Shown: one piece after another, positions 22,437 through 35,409 of the stretch | Layout: the number at the start of each line of letters is the position of its first letter | Position numbering within the stretch: the first letter of the stretch is position 1 | DNA from: Montifringilla adamsi | Taxonomy: Eukaryota; Chordata; Aves; Passeriformes; Passeridae | Reading direction: 5' to 3' | Length of the DNA: 64,000 bases | Assembly: GCA_017590115.1 (NCBI GenBank) | Contig: JAGGNK010013558.1 | Coordinates: 14,988,126 to 15,052,125 of the forward strand | Position numbers and translations under genes: made by a program | The notes under the pieces: generated by a model | The model's input: only the letters and a program-made list of their open reading frames with translations | Databases searched by the model: none | Told to the model about the DNA's origin: nothing

Positions 22437-24925
22437 TTAAATTGTTTTGATTCTGTCAAATGAATTCAGTAGCTCTTGTTTAAGGTAGGACTGGTAGAGA
22501 GAGTCTCGTGCAGGAAGAGATTTGATGGAACCGTGTTAAGCATCAGGGAATTAGCATCAGAGGTTCTTCAAATGTTTCATTCAAGGCCAGCTTGTAGTTA
22601 ACCCGAATATTTGATTTGAAGTCATGCTGGTTTCACATGTCAAGCTACCCTGGCACTGTGTGAAAGTGGTGGGAGGAGAGACTGGATGGGAGGAATGAGC
22701 AAGTAGGGAAGGATTTGGTTATCAAAGCAGGGGACTTAGACTCAATAGTAATCGACAGAAGGAGATTACTTCTGCTCATAGTTCAGACAAGGGCTCTATC
22801 CCAATACATTAGGCCACCCCTCACACAAACAGGAGGACCTCCATGTGCACTGCCAGCTTCATCCAGGGACAAGAAGATGGTGCAATGACTTTGCTGCCAA
22901 CCCAGGGAAATGGTGGGTTTGCTAAAGCCCAGCTCTCAAGAATATTAATAAAAATAAATGGTTTTACCCTTTCTGGTCCTGCTCATAGCAGGCTGCTAAT
23001 AATGCCTTATGAGGCTGCTGCACAGTTCAATCAATAATTTGATTTTTCTGCCCTAGAGCTGCCACAAGCAGGAACCCCACGCTGAAGTGGCTGAGTAAGG
23101 AGCTGGCTGTAGAGACAGAATGAGGTGGCAAAGGGGAAATGTGGGATGTGGCACCTTGTGACTTCTAGGAAACTTAGGGATGGGCCATTCCTGCTGAGCC
23201 CCATCCACCATGTCCACTGCCACATCCCACGGGTGCTCCCTGATGCTGGTGCTGGTTATTTATATATTTCTGTGTCGCCTATGGAAACATTCGGGTTTGA
23301 CAAAGGGAAAAAGCAATTTGGCGTCCTTTGACTGAGGAAGGTTGATTTTCATTCGAGACAGAGTGGCTCATTTTTACCTTTTTAGCTCCTGGAAGAGTAA
23401 AAAGTGAGAGGTCAAACCTGCATCACCATGACAACCCCTGCAGCGAGGGTTTTTGAGCAGATGAAGGGGAGTGATAATGGAGCTGAAGTTTCTGCCCATT
23501 CTTAGTCACTGGGCTTTTTGTTTTGTTTTCCTTGTTTCTTTCCTTTAGGCCCTGTAAGGTGTGGCCCCATGGATTTTTCAGGGGTTGGAGGATAACACTG
23601 GCCAGTTTAAACAGAGCCATGCTCTGTTTGAGATCAGTCCTTGGTGCTGCAGTGCCTGGACACACGTGGAGTGTATCTAAACCATATAAAAAAGGGGATT
23701 GTAAGAGATAGTCATGGAAGATCAAACATCCCCTCAGATGCTTTCCCTACACTCCTGTAGGTACAACATGCCAGCCAGTACAGTGGTATTACCCAGTTTG
23801 CATCAAAGAGAACTGTCATCTCTGCCTTTCCTGACAGCACCTTTGGAGTCCAAAAATAAGCTCAATAAAAGAGCAATTCTCTGAGGAGAGGAGATATTGT
23901 AGAAAAGAAGGAATTCCAAATAGGGTGGAGGTCTAAGGAGATATGGTCAGGAGGGGCTGCAGGTGGAAGCTCGTTTGAGTTGCTGAGCTCATGCTCACAT
24001 TTTCTAGACCTGCACAAGGGGGAATGTGTAGGAACAGATTGCAGATAGCTGAGGTCACAGCTATGGAGCAAAACCAAGGCAAATTGAAGTCCCACTAACA
24101 ATCCCCCAGATTCCCTAAAAACTGAGCCTGCTCCAGGGAAAAACAACCAAAAGAGCAGATTACTCATTTTTTAACACCTTTGGTTGTTTTAGGTACCTAA
24201 TAAATCTGGTGTTTTCCTGAGATGGGAAGACTCTCAGACTGCAATATGTGTCATCTGACATCCAAACACAACACCTATGAAGGGTCATCCTCAAACCCCA
24301 TCCAGAGCTTCCAGATATTTGAATATTATGCCTCTTCAGAAGTTATGAATCATCCTTTCTTTACCTTGTTTTTGTCATTGCAACAAAAAATGAAACAGAA
24401 TAAGAAATACTAGCTCAGGTATTAGAGTGTCAGAAAAGTTAATTTTGTGGGAGGATTTCCCCAGAGTCAGACTTCAGTGGGATACAGCCATCAGATAGTT
24501 ACATGGAGAAGAGGAATAGTCAGGGTTAACACTAAAAGTTTGAATGGCCATAAAACCTCGAGTTGAAGCAATTCTCTGTGCCCAAAGGATTAGGTTAAAG
24601 CTTTTGCAGTGCAGTGGAGATGAATTATTCCATTTTTGCCTAGTGAGTGGTTTCTCATATCTTCTTCCAAAGTGGTGGACGTGTCCCTTATGTCAGGATG
24701 GAGTTGCACAGCCCACCACCCAGAAAGGCAAACTGCAAAGAAAGAGCACAGATACGGTGTCTCTACCACCAGATTTGAAACAATAGCTGCATCAACCCAG
24801 CAAGAAAGCAGAGCTGGGCTGTTGGGATCAGCCTGCAGATAAATCAAAGTGAATCTGAGTGATAGTGATGTGATGTTGCAATAATAATTCACTCCTCATG
24901 CTGATTTAGAAGAGGAAGCCAATTC
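22437..24925. other. non-coding DNA
   Basis: No gene or defined repeat is seen. Short frames overlap on both strands (22843-24413), with a mildly purine-rich composition. GT/AG pairs occur, but none combines strong splice sites with a convincing frame. Confidence 0.45.
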
Positions 24926-24927
24926 AG

Positions 24928-24975
24928 AGCTTCAGAAGCACCAGGGCCAGCACAGAGCCCTGTGGGACAGAATGA
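24928..24975 (-). mobile_element. CR1 reverse-transcriptase fragment
   Basis: Read on the minus strand the segment translates to VPQGSVLALVL. This matches the CR1/LINE reverse-transcriptase motif (G)VPQGSVLGPxLF next to the catalytic core, with one substitution of GP to AL. Flanking sequence no longer aligns by eye, so the copy is a small, dead remnant of an internal part of the element, not the usual 3' tail. Confidence 0.5.
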
Positions 24976-27205
24976 AAGAGAATAGTCAGTTCATATGGAA
25001 ACAAAGTGGAGGTTATCAATTGCATAAAATACACACCTGGCAGAAGACAGATGAGAGAATTTCTGGAAATGCTTTGGATTATAATCTGTCCTTCAGACAA
25101 CTGATTTATGAAAAGCTGGATTTCTGTGTTTTATTCAACCAGTCTGAAAAATTATGTTAAATATGAATCCTCTCTCTGTGTGTGAGAGGATTGCAGCAAT
25201 AGTAATTTAAACAGGATGTTAGAGCATGGCAGAAAATACAATTTCATCTTTACAGTGATCAGCCAGAGACCTCAATTTTCCTCTTCCTGTGATGTGACTC
25301 TCTTGAGTCAGACTTGAACTTTAGGTATGGTCTGAGAGGGGGCCAGATCACCTGTCTGCTGGTGCATCTCAGGACAAAGGCTTTTTGGGAGCTCAGCTTT
25401 TTATTTGAGGACAAAATAAAAAATGCCAATCAAATTGGCATCACACCATTTGGAGGCTTTAATTACATTTATTTGATTTTTATTCCTCACTGCAGCTCTA
25501 CTCATCTGTTTTCAGGCACAGTGGAGTCAAGGAAACCTGATGTTGTTTTCAGTTTACCAACATCTCTTTGGAAAACAGACCCATCTCACTGTAGAAATGT
25601 TCTGGAAACAAACTGAAACAATTCCTTCTACCCCCAACAAGAGCAATCAAGTGCCAGAGCTTTATTTTACAATTTCCTTGGATAATATTTGGACATAAAT
25701 GATACCTGGCAATTGTATGCTCATTGACATTTTATTTTTAACATTTCAGGTGATTAAACCGGACTCATAGACATGTAGTTTGTAATTTTAAGAAAAGGCT
25801 TTCCCATGACAATGGAGTGCATAGTTTCAAGATGAAATTCAGCTTAGGAAAGACCTATGGACTGGCACAAAAAGTGTGAAATACCACATGAACTCTGCTA
25901 ATAAGTCAGTAGAGTTGTAAGAAGTCAATGCAGTACCAGCTGATACCTGGGAGAAGAAAGCCACAAACCTGTTTCTCTCTGCAGAGCATTTCCAGCACAC
26001 CTTCAGCCTGTGAACGACGCTGGCATGGTGAGCAAATATTGCTGTCTGTGGGTTAAAGTTCAAATGCATCACTTGAGCAGATGAGGAGTTCAACCAGGGC
26101 AGAACAACTTGCCATTTCCTTCAGGGAGTGGTGGCCGTGGGGTGGGGAGGGACGTGGGTGTGAGAGTAGGATGCAGACAGTCACAGCCCTTCTACAGCAA
26201 TTACCATAAAGATTAAATAAATACAATAGCCTAATTTCACATGGAAGTACACTTTAATTAAGTCTCTGCAGAACAATGAGCTGCTTCCATAAGAGCTGTG
26301 AAAATCATCACTAGGGACTGTCCAGAGGAAGAGAGAAACAAACAAGAGAAGGTCTCTTTGTATAGAAAATATGTACAGGAAGTATTTTGAAAAGCTTGTC
26401 CCCAGTTAATTTACCTAGGAAGAATTAATGACAAACTCCATGGTTTTGCTCTGGTTTTATATAAGTTTCCCTTCCCAGAGCCTCATGGTTCTTCCCAGAC
26501 TGAGGGAGACAATTCATTTGCAGACCAATACAATTTTTTTTGCATTTCTAGACTATTGCAAGAGCACCACAGTTTATTGTGTGTGATGTATGCCAGTGGG
26601 CTTAGCTTAGCTGAAATGCTTCTGGGAGGCAAAATTGTGCAAGATAAGCTCCAGGTGTATAAAAAAAAAAATAAAAATCAGTTCTCCCACCTCAGTTAAT
26701 GATGCATTCCCTATGTCCATATGGTCAGGAATAGAGTTAGTAGGAGGTGTTAGGGGAGCATCACCTGTAGAACCTCCCTTCACCCTTTCCATTATTTTCT
26801 TTATCTTGTATGATCAGGGATCCTAACGCACAAGATCTATATGAAAATGAACCAATCTGCCATTACCATTTTTACAAACACCTGGTTGCATTTTCTGAGT
26901 GCAGAGAAGTTTGGCCAGGGTCATGGTTATTCTCTTCCTGAGGTTGGGATGTTCAACAGAAAACAGTACAGCTGCTGGCATCACATCAACCAGCCATGAC
27001 TTGTGGTGGGTTTCAGCTCAGTAACACCTACAGAAGAGGCACCTTCATTGCAAAGGCAGAACTGAGATATTCCCTAAATCCCAGCCAGGTACAAATCTTC
27101 ACAGAGTGCGAGTGACAGAGCTGCTTGATGTTTGTGAAGGAAGATTTTGCCTTGAAGCTTGGATGGATAGTTGGTGAAAACTACAAATGACTTTTTTTTC
27201 ACCTC
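24976..27205. other. unique non-coding DNA
   Basis: No gene is seen. A short A-rich run lies at about 26660-26675. The rest is AT-rich with no repeat recognised. Confidence 0.5.
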
Positions 27206-27208
27206 AGA

Positions 27209-27250
27209 ATCTATTATAAGTCTATTATAAATCTATTATAATCTAGTATA
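27209..27250 (+). repeat. short tandem repeat of an ATCTATTATAA-like unit
   Basis: Three to four imperfect copies of an 11-12 base unit run head to tail (ATCTATTATAAG, TCTATTATAA, ATCTATTATA, ATCTAGTATA). Local slippage is the simplest explanation. Confidence 0.7.
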
Positions 27251-27776
27251 CTTTAAAAATAATATTATTGCTTTAGAGAATGCCATCTGGTAGCGTTCAG
27301 CTATCAGCTCTGCAGGGCACATGAAGGTTAGACCTGGGGAAGCGCAAAATCACTTCTGTGCTTTATGCTCATTTTACACCACGGTTGTGGAGACTTTTGG
27401 TCAGGCACTGCCTTTGTTTGCTTTCTTTGTTTTTATGCAGCTAGGTAACATAGCTGGGCCCAGCTCCACAGAGGGTATCTTGGGCATGACTGCACTGCAA
27501 CCCAAAAATCATTACAACCAGGCAATCAGCTCTCAGAGCATGCCAGGGTCTGTTTTTTCTGTGAAAGGGAGTTGAAGCACTTGTGGAGGTTTAATCGAAA
27601 TCTGAATGCATGTGACTGAAATTGGCTCCCTGTGATTATTTATACAAGTAAATCTCTGCTTCTCACAAGTTCCCAGAAATCAAATGCCAGACTTGTATGA
27701 TCATTTTTTTTTAAAAAAGAAGTAAATATTTGTTGAAAATTCTTTGCTGTATTAATTTTTCTCTGCCTTCTCTCAG
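27251..27776. other. unique non-coding DNA
   Basis: No gene is supported. An 84-codon plus-strand frame at 27321-27575 has no motif or splice context. Confidence 0.45.
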
Positions 27777-27989
27777 GCAGCCCTGATAGCGATGGAGAGA
27801 CTCCTGGTGTGCATCAATCAACCCAGAGAAGAGGGACCAAAATAGCTGATTACTGGGTCTGTAATGTCTTATCCTCAGAACTCAGAACAAAACCAGGTTT
27901 TCAGTTAGCTTTTAGAATGGCTTGTTTTCCTCATCCATCTGCATGCCCAGCTAAAATCTTCCAGGAAGTGATCTTTGTTTCAACAGTAG
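27777..27989 (+). other. exon-like segment, 213 bases
   Basis: A strong acceptor-like site ('tctctgccttctctcag') ends at 27776, and a donor-like TAG/GTATGT follows 27989. One frame is open throughout. It begins SPDSDGETPGVHQSTQRRGT, giving a polar stretch of about 70 codons with no recognised domain. The length is divisible by three, so an exon here could be skipped without a frame change. Chance remains likely. Confidence 0.18.
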
Positions 27990-28176
27990 GTATGTCAGGT
28001 ACAGGTATTTTAAGGAGGAGGTAGTTTAAGCCAAGGGCTGCATATTTCAATGTTTTCCTGACCCCCAGTTGAAAACCCATCTGCCACTGAGTGGTTTATA
28101 ACTTGAGAGTCAGCCGCCACTATTTCTTTAAATGTTCTATAATGTTTATAATGTCAGCCAGTCCCTGTTGCTAACC

Positions 28177-28204
28177 TTTTTTTTTTTTTTTTTTTTTTTT
28201 TTTT
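28177..28204 (+). repeat. poly-T run (28 bases)
   Basis: An uninterrupted T run, with no attached SINE or retrocopy body recognised on the minus strand. Confidence 0.95.
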
Positions 28205-28443
28205 GTGGTAACCCTTTTACCTTCTTTTTCCCTGCTCAGACCCATTAGCAGGATGTTGTGCAATATGGTGCTTGTCATCTGTTTCAAAGACACAGTGATG
28301 AGATACAGGTATGCCAGATGGATAAACCTAGTGTGACTAATTATTGTGTATTTGCCTTTAATTATTATCATTTATTACCAGAGAAAAGACAATAGAGGTT
28401 CCCAGACTCGGAAGGGAATGTCGGCAGAAGGGGAATTTTTGTC

Positions 28444-28467
28444 TTTTTTTTTTTTTTTTTTTTTTTT
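28444..28467 (+). repeat. poly-T run (24 bases)
   Basis: A second uninterrupted T run 240 bases after the previous one. The segment between has the form of unique DNA. The pair could mark a retro-insertion, but no flanking duplication is visible. Confidence 0.95.
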
Positions 28468-28694
28468 CAAGAGACTGGCACATCAGCAAGAAAAGTTTTC
28501 TTGGAGAGAAATACTGCAAAACATCCAAGACAAGAGGAGACAACATGACCTAGGGAATACTTTCCTTTCTCTGGCACATACTTGAGGATCAGATCTCTCA
28601 CAGGTAATAAATAGGTTTTGTGTAACTATAGAACAAAAGTACTCTCTTGGCTGAATGTCCACTCAGGGCATAAGGATATATTTCAGTCATCTCA

Positions 28695-28870
28695 CAGAGA
28701 GAGGTCTGAGTTCAAAGCGACCTCCAAAAATCACCCAGCCCAACCCCCCTGGAACTGGCAGGGACACCTTCCACAAGACCAGATTGCTCAGACCCTGTCC
28801 AACCTGGCCTTGAGCACAGTCAGGAATGTGGAATCCACAGTTTCTCTGGGCAGCCTGTGCCTACGGGTAG
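28695..28870 (-). mobile_element. CR1 LINE 3' fragment
   Basis: The plus strand reads as the reverse complement of a typical avian CR1 3' region, with familiar blocks in order: 'aatcacccagcccaaccccc' near 28728, 'ctggcagggacaccttccac' near 28755, 'agaccagattgctcagaccc' near 28777, 'tgtccaacctggccttgagc' near 28797, 'cagtttctctgggcagcctg' near 28838. Both ends are missing, including the extreme 3' octamer tail. Not coding. Confidence 0.88.
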
Positions 28871-31742
28871 GTTTCAGTCCTCTCTAGTCTGGTTTTGGAG
28901 ACATTGACAGCCCTGGCTCTGCCCTTTTGGCACCAGAAAAAAAGAGTAAACCATAAGATGTACATTATGTCCTCCATGGAGAGATGACACCTGAGGTCCT
29001 TAAGCAGCAGTTTCTGACAAAAATAGGCTCAGAGTAGCAAACACTGACATTGGTCTCTGTGCCATCACACTGAGCCTTCAACCCTCTAAATGGAATTTGC
29101 CTCCATATATGACCCTCACACGCAACATTTCTACATTGTTAGGCAAAAATGCAGATTTTCCTCTTTTCAGTACTATGACCTTATTTTCAATCAATCCCTT
29201 CACATACACACACATTTACAAACGTGTGTTGTTATAAACCAAACATTTTAAAACAAAGGAGAAATTGCTGTTGCATTTCAGTAGGTGCCTACTGAGGACA
29301 GACACTTCACTCAACTCAGAACCAGCAGCCTGGCGTGCTGGATGATTTTGAAAGAGTCTAGAAGGTTGACAATGGTAAGAAACTTTTGGGAATGTTTAAT
29401 GCTCTGGTCCCACAAGCTGCTTTCAGGTTACAGCTGAATCAGCTGCCATTTACAAGTGCAGAGTGGGTTTATGATGGCTCATAAGCCTGATCTTGCTTAC
29501 GGGGCACTGCACTTTAATTTGAGAGCAGCCACACTGATTTGGTAAACAGATTGAGGATGAGCTTCAGACTCCAGGCTTTAAAATTCATGAGGATCTGATT
29601 TAGTACGTTTTACACTGGTATTTTGACATATTTGCTCTATGGCTAAATTGCAGTGTAACCTAAAGGACCAGTCATATACGAAAATCTACCATAGATAATA
29701 CAAGATATAATCAATGTCACCAGGCTGCTGAGCTATTTCTATATTTAGTGTTTGTCAGACAAATACATGCAAAGGCATTAAAACAACAAAGTCCGTACAT
29801 GGATGATTTGTGAACAGGAGAAAAGGCTAAATTTGCCACTGTTTGCTCTGAATAGCTTACCCAGATTACAGGCCAATTTTGTTTTGGACAGAAATATTTT
29901 CCATCACAGAGGCTGCTGAAGTCAAGAGAGTACTATTCCTTTGGCCACAGGATGGCCAAAGGGCTGGGCTGTATTTTGGGATTGGCAGCTCTTACCATCT
30001 CCCTTTAACCCATTTGAACACAATTTGATTGGGATTTGACTGAGCACTTAATAGTCTGTGATTGCCTTGATTGTGGACTTCTACTTTTAAACCAAATGCA
30101 ATGTCATTATTATATATCAAGAAAGAACGATCCCTGATAACCAAAAAAATATTACATTAAATTGGCATGCTGAGAATTAAATATGCAGATTCAGCCTAAT
30201 GAAATATCTTGCCTTTGGTTGCAAGAGCCTTCATCATTCTTAAGAAGATTTAATGCTAATATGACTTGGAGCTGTTTCAGTCCAATTATTTTTTCGCAAA
30301 TTTTTGAGCTTTATTTTTTCTTTTCAGCAGCATTATTCTGTCTTGACAGTTTTTATTTTGTTATTTTTGTGGATATTGAGTAAATGGGAAACCAATTCAG
30401 AACCATTCTTTAGTAGAAATGAAATGCCCTGTAATCCAATTTTGATCAAAATTCATCTTTGCTTTTCGGGGACCGAGCAGCCTGTGCAGTTATCTCTGCA
30501 CTGCACAAGTTGATAATAAAGCAAAGCAAAGCTCACATTCTTTTCCCTTTGCACGTGGTGGGAACTGGGCATTGTTCAGCTGGAGAACAATGTGCTGCTC
30601 CCCCAGCATGTGGCAAAGCAGCAGAATGGCAAGAAGAAGATTTCTCCCTGGGCTTCTACTTCTGTTTCTCTAATGTCTGAAGTAAACCTGTCTTCCCGCC
30701 TGTGGGTGGGTGGTTCTCTTCCCTGGAAACCTCCCTGTCTCCCTCCCCTGATGTCCTGTGTTGGCAGAAGATAGCTCAGTGCTGCAGCACCTTTCCCAAA
30801 AGCACTCCTGGGGAGCAGAGACATGTTCAGGTCTGGTCACAGACCTGGTTTACAGCTCCTCTGCCTTCCACTTCAGTGCCCATTGCCTTTTGCTTATGCA
30901 CAGATACAAAAGCCAAGACACATCACAAAAATACAATCCCTGTCCAAGCAGTGGCTGGACAAAGAGGCCTCGTATGTCTTACACGGTGCAGGGAGGAATC
31001 CCATACAGCACAGGATTTTGCTTTATGTTTGCTTCAATGGCTCCAGCTGAGTTCTTAACTGCCTTTTATTCCACTTTGCCTGGCAGAAGCAATACCTCAA
31101 GGAAGGCTTTTCTGGTGCAACATCAGCAAAAATTGGTGGCTTAGGAATTGCTGTTTGCAATCAAGCAGAGCTGCTCCATTCCTCCTAAAAATGCTCTTAT
31201 TCCTTCCTACCACTCATTTCTTCACCAGCTCCTCCTATCTACAGCCAAACGTTTTTCAATGTTCATTTCATATAACCTTCCATGTTCTAATGCAACAGGC
31301 TTTCTTCTAGGATGAGACAGAACACTGAATATCAAGGAGATTTCAGGCATCCATCCACACGCTCTTCTAAGTCCACAGGATTCTGTGATAGGTCATAAAG
31401 GAGGGATACATTATTAAATAATCATCACAACATTATCATCATCTGCCACCTGTCCCCAAAAGGAAAATTTAGGAGAGGTAACATGTCCATATGAGAGATG
31501 ATTAAATGTAAGTCTCTGGTACCCTACCAAGACATGTAGCAAATGCTTTCTTTTCCTTTGTAGCAGAAGTAATTACTAAAGGATAATCTGTTTTTAAAGA
31601 GATTGAGTTGTCTTTCCAAGACATCTTTGTGTTCAGCTACCCTTTATTAGTTACCTTCTTGTTTGTGTCTACTCATCACATCTTGTAGTTTCTTGCTGCT
31701 TGACTCTTTCTGTTTCCTCACCATCTAACCTTAGACCATTCC
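28871..31742. other. unique non-coding DNA
   Basis: No gene is supported. AT-rich to about 30540, then GC-richer and stop-poor to 31140, with several open frames on both strands at once (118-128 codons at most). No splice context or domain. No repeat family recognised. Confidence 0.45.
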
Positions 31743-31760
31743 CTTTCTTTCTTTCTTTCT
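31743..31760 (+). repeat. (CTTT)n microsatellite
   Basis: About four CTTT units in a T/C-rich stretch. Confidence 0.8.
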
Positions 31761-33426
31761 CTCCAAAAATCTTCCTCCTGGTATTTTCCATGAATTCATC
31801 TGCATTAAATTATTTATAGATACAATAAAGTCTGCTTTTGTCTAATGTTTATTTTCTTTAATAACAAGAAACATGGGGAAAATGTTCCAAAGAACCGAAA
31901 AAGGACTTGAGTTTTCCTGGACGCTAGGCAACAGTAGCCAAAAAGTACAAAACAAGATGTAGGGTGTTCATAAGATGCATCTAAAAATAATAATCTTAGT
32001 ACTTTGGTATCTAATATGTTCTTTGAATATGTTATATTTCTCAGATCTGAGCCTTGGTTTTAATGCTGTCATGACACTCTGAAGGTTTTAAAGGACAATG
32101 AGTCACTATGGAGGAAACCAGGAGCAGTAAGTAGATGGATTACTGCTGGTGCAGCCAGACCTCTGCTACCTGTTTTCCTTGTCCTAAGTATTTTAAATAG
32201 GTCATGGAGGTCTCTTATGATGGTCATTTTCCCAACCAGAGGGTTTGTCTTGTACCTGGTAAAAATTAGAACAAACAATATATCTTCCTAAATGAGTCAC
32301 TGCTAGTCCTTTGTTACCTTTTACTGTTTGTTTGAATTTACTTTCCATCATGATTTAAAGGCTTTTCCCATCTCCTTTTCCAGTGGAGGGTTTATGCTTC
32401 TCATTGCTTCTTTCTTCCCTTCAATTATGTGAGCCATGCAAGCATTTCCCCTTGAACACTTTCCAGCTCCCCCACCCCGTACCTCCCCCACTGCATGTCC
32501 TCCCCCTCGTTTACACAGCTCCCTTCTCCACTGTGTTTCCTGCACTGCCTACACTAATTGCACTTAGCATGGATGTGGTGGGGGAGGGAGGCTGGAAAGG
32601 GAGAAAGTAAAGAGAGGACTTCTGAGGAATCTGTGTGAGTGAATCTTCTGTTTCTAACCGGAAGGTCCTCTGCACGTGGAAAAAATGGAAGACATAAAAT
32701 AGGCAGCAGAAGGAAGAGGAGAGAGGAACAGATTCAAGTCCAGGTCCAGAGTGACCAGAGACAACCTCAAGGTAGGAGCATGTTGGTTCTCACCTTTTTA
32801 GAAGGAGCAAGGCAGCACCTGGAAACTGCACAGGTGGGAGCCCAGGAGATCCAGTGCCAGCTCTCCACAGCACCCACGTGATGCAAAATTCAGAGGGTAA
32901 GGCTTGTGGAGCCCTCCCTGCCACCTCTCCTGGCAAAAGGTTATTCAGCATGTGGGAGAGGTTGCTTTGTTTTTTACTCATTGTTCCATACCCCTTGACC
33001 ATTCACGCTACTGCAATTGCTTGTCTAAAACACTGCTCACTGCCCCTGTCCCCACTCCCATTCCAAAACCACAGGAATAAGGATGCTGACACAACAGAAG
33101 TAATGAGCTGCACGTTGGGACCTTTCCTACAGGCTGGGGATAAAATCTGCCTGGAGAACTTGCAAAATTCAGTCCCTGCTCTCCTCACAGTGGGATGTGG
33201 GTGTAAACATCGCCTCTTTCTCAGAGCAGCTTTTAAGAGTGAGTATTTGTCTCAGAAATAACAAACACACACCATCAAACAACAACCCAACTAACAAACA
33301 AGCCCTCAGAGACCAGCAGCTCCCAAAAATCAGCGCTCAGTACTCTCTGAAACTTCATTCATTTGGATTCAAAGGTACCTGGACACAGAACACTTGAGCT
33401 AGAGAAACTGCACATCTGTGGCATGT
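31761..33426. other. non-coding DNA
   Basis: No gene is supported. The 135-codon plus frame (32854-33261) has no domain and is overlapped by antisense frames. An A/C-rich stretch lies at 33258-33300. Confidence 0.45.
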
Positions 33427-33443
33427 GTTTATTTATTTATTTA
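33427..33443 (+). repeat. (TTTA)n microsatellite
   Basis: Four units of TTTA. Confidence 0.8.
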
Positions 33444-33666
33444 CCTGTTTTCCAATCTTGTACCTGCCTACTTTAGCTGATCTCTAGCTATCAAATTGTG
33501 ATGGAGCAAAAGTAATAAAATGCCTGTAGGATGGAAAAACCCTGCCTGAAGTTCTCCCATAGCTCAACCAGACCTAGAAGATGCACAATTCAATTAAAAG
33601 AAATATAAAGTTTTTCTCTCCTCACCTTGCCATTTTCCCCTTCTCTTTTGTGCATTTCATACATCC
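33444..33666. other. unique non-coding DNA
   Basis: Nothing recognised. Confidence 0.5.
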
Positions 33667-33738
33667 ATATATATATATATAAATATATATATAAATAAAT
33701 ACACACATAAACACACACACACACACACATACGCACAA
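33667..33738 (+). repeat. compound (AT)n/(ATAA)n/(AC)n microsatellite
   Basis: Alternating AT units pass into AAAT/ATAA-like units and then about ten AC units, all on one strand. Likely polymorphic. Confidence 0.9.
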
Positions 33739-33774
33739 ACCCACCCCTCCCCTTCCCAATCCTTCCTTTAAGGT

Positions 33775-33957
33775 TTAATTTAACAATAACATTTGCGATC
33801 GGGGTCCTGAGCATCTCAAGGGCATTGCGCTTGAAATTGCACACACTCCGCACCATTTATCATAGCCTGACATGTGTCATGTTCCAGACTGCAGCTCCAA
33901 GAGGTTACAGCTCACGACTGCTCCTTTGTTGATCAGCTGCCGAGACAACTGAGGCAC
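33775..33957. promoter_or_regulatory. possible short conserved element
   Basis: Unique sequence between two low-complexity tracts has several retained CpGs ('tttgcgatcggggtcc', 'attgcgcttgaaattgc', 'actccgcaccatt'). It is a candidate only. Confidence 0.25.
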
Positions 33958-34010
33958 CTTTCTTTCTTTTTTTCTTCCTTTCCTTCTCTCTTTTTTTTTT
34001 TTTTATTATT
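33958..34010 (+). repeat. polypyrimidine tract
   Basis: About 50 bases of almost pure T and C end in a 14-base T run and ATTATT. Mirror-like polypyrimidine DNA of this kind can form triplex structure. Confidence 0.8.
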
Positions 34011-35409
34011 AAAGCTGCACCGTCCTCTTTTCATAGGGTTCATTCTGACACAATGGAAAAAGAAAACAAATCCTTCTCTGCTCTGTGCAGTTCCCTCACC
34101 AGATCTTCATCAACCCGAATTCTGATCACATTTTATTTGGGTTCAATAGCAAAGCTTTGGCTGGTTAATATTACTGCTTAATACTGGATGTAAGAGAGAT
34201 AAACTGTTTTCAAGGTAGCTCTGTGCCTGAGGAGAACAACAGGGTGTGTAACTGCTAAGGATACTGGGGACAGTGCTAAGGCAGTCTCAAAGTACTTTCC
34301 TGTGGCAGCATCCAGGCTTGCCAGGCCAGTGAATTCCTTCCACTGCTAAACTTCAGTCTTGCAACTTCAGGGAAATGAATTTTTTCTTCTCAGGACTTTC
34401 TATTTCATTTACTCCACCTCTCCTCCTTCACTTCCTTGGTGCCTTGCAGATTTCTTGCTGCCTGCAGAGCGCCTGAGACCTACGTGTATCTTTGCAGGAA
34501 TGATGCATACAGCAATTCAGCAAACCAGGCTGTTTATAAACAACAGCCACTGAATTGCATTCATAAATCACTTGTAGATCCTACTTTTGCCAGTCTTCAT
34601 CCTGCCAATCAACATTTGTATAGAGTATGGGTACGGGTGTCACTGTAACTTAATGTGTAAAGGATGCCAGGTACTTCTGATAGCAAGGAATGGGATCTGA
34701 ACACTGGTCTAAGATCTGAGCAAAAGCAGACTGTCTATTGTTCTGCATTCTCAAGAATGTCAGCATATCAGGTGAGCTACACATTTCCTTTTAAACTATT
34801 TATAATGAAGAGTTCTTGAAGGCAGGAAATGCTGAACTGGGGCCGATTTCTCCATTTCCTCTCCCTATTTTCATGTTCTGCTCTGTCCTGGAAGACCTCA
34901 AGCCTGAAGGTTCAGATCCCAAAGTCTGTCAGTGTTTTGGAATGATACTTGATCTTTCAGATTCCTATTCCCCTCTGAGCTCTAAATCACGCAATGTTCG
35001 TCACCACCTGTTAGCATCAAGCACAGCCTCTGCCGACACAGTTGGAGTTGTCTTACTTTCTCTCACACTCTCAGCTCTTGTCGATGGATATTTTTGGAGG
35101 TTTCCTCGGTTTAGAGGCACTTGATTAATCAGTAGTGCCAGATGGGAAGGCTCAACTACTACCACCATGTGTGTGTGTCACACGCCTATTAGATTCACTA
35201 ACAGAGGGTTTTCTCGCCATTGGCCAGCAAGATTTTGCACTTTATCCTTCATTGTATGTTCTTTGCCCATGTCAGAGCTCTTCGCCTTCCAGTTTAGCAC
35301 TCTCCCCTCAAGAAGTCTGATCTGAACAGCACTTTGCTGCCTGAAGGATGCCTTGTTTCCTCCCTGTTTCTCGAGGAGAGAAAAGCCCAGTTTTGTGTCT
35401 CTAGCTGGG
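34011..35409. other. unique non-coding DNA
   Basis: No gene is supported. The AT-leaning part at 34460-34640, with 'atgcatacagcaattcagc' and TTTATAAAC-like words, could be a conserved element. The 102-codon plus frame at 34816-35124 has no motif. Confidence 0.4.

Noticed and set aside
28205..28443. Retro-insertion between two poly-T runs
   Set aside because: No tRNA- or 7SL-like promoter boxes, no parent gene recognised and no flanking duplication.
31310..31400. Possible CR1 tail because of 'ggattctgtgatag'
   Set aside because: Only the short tail-like word matches, and none of the upstream CR1 blocks are present.
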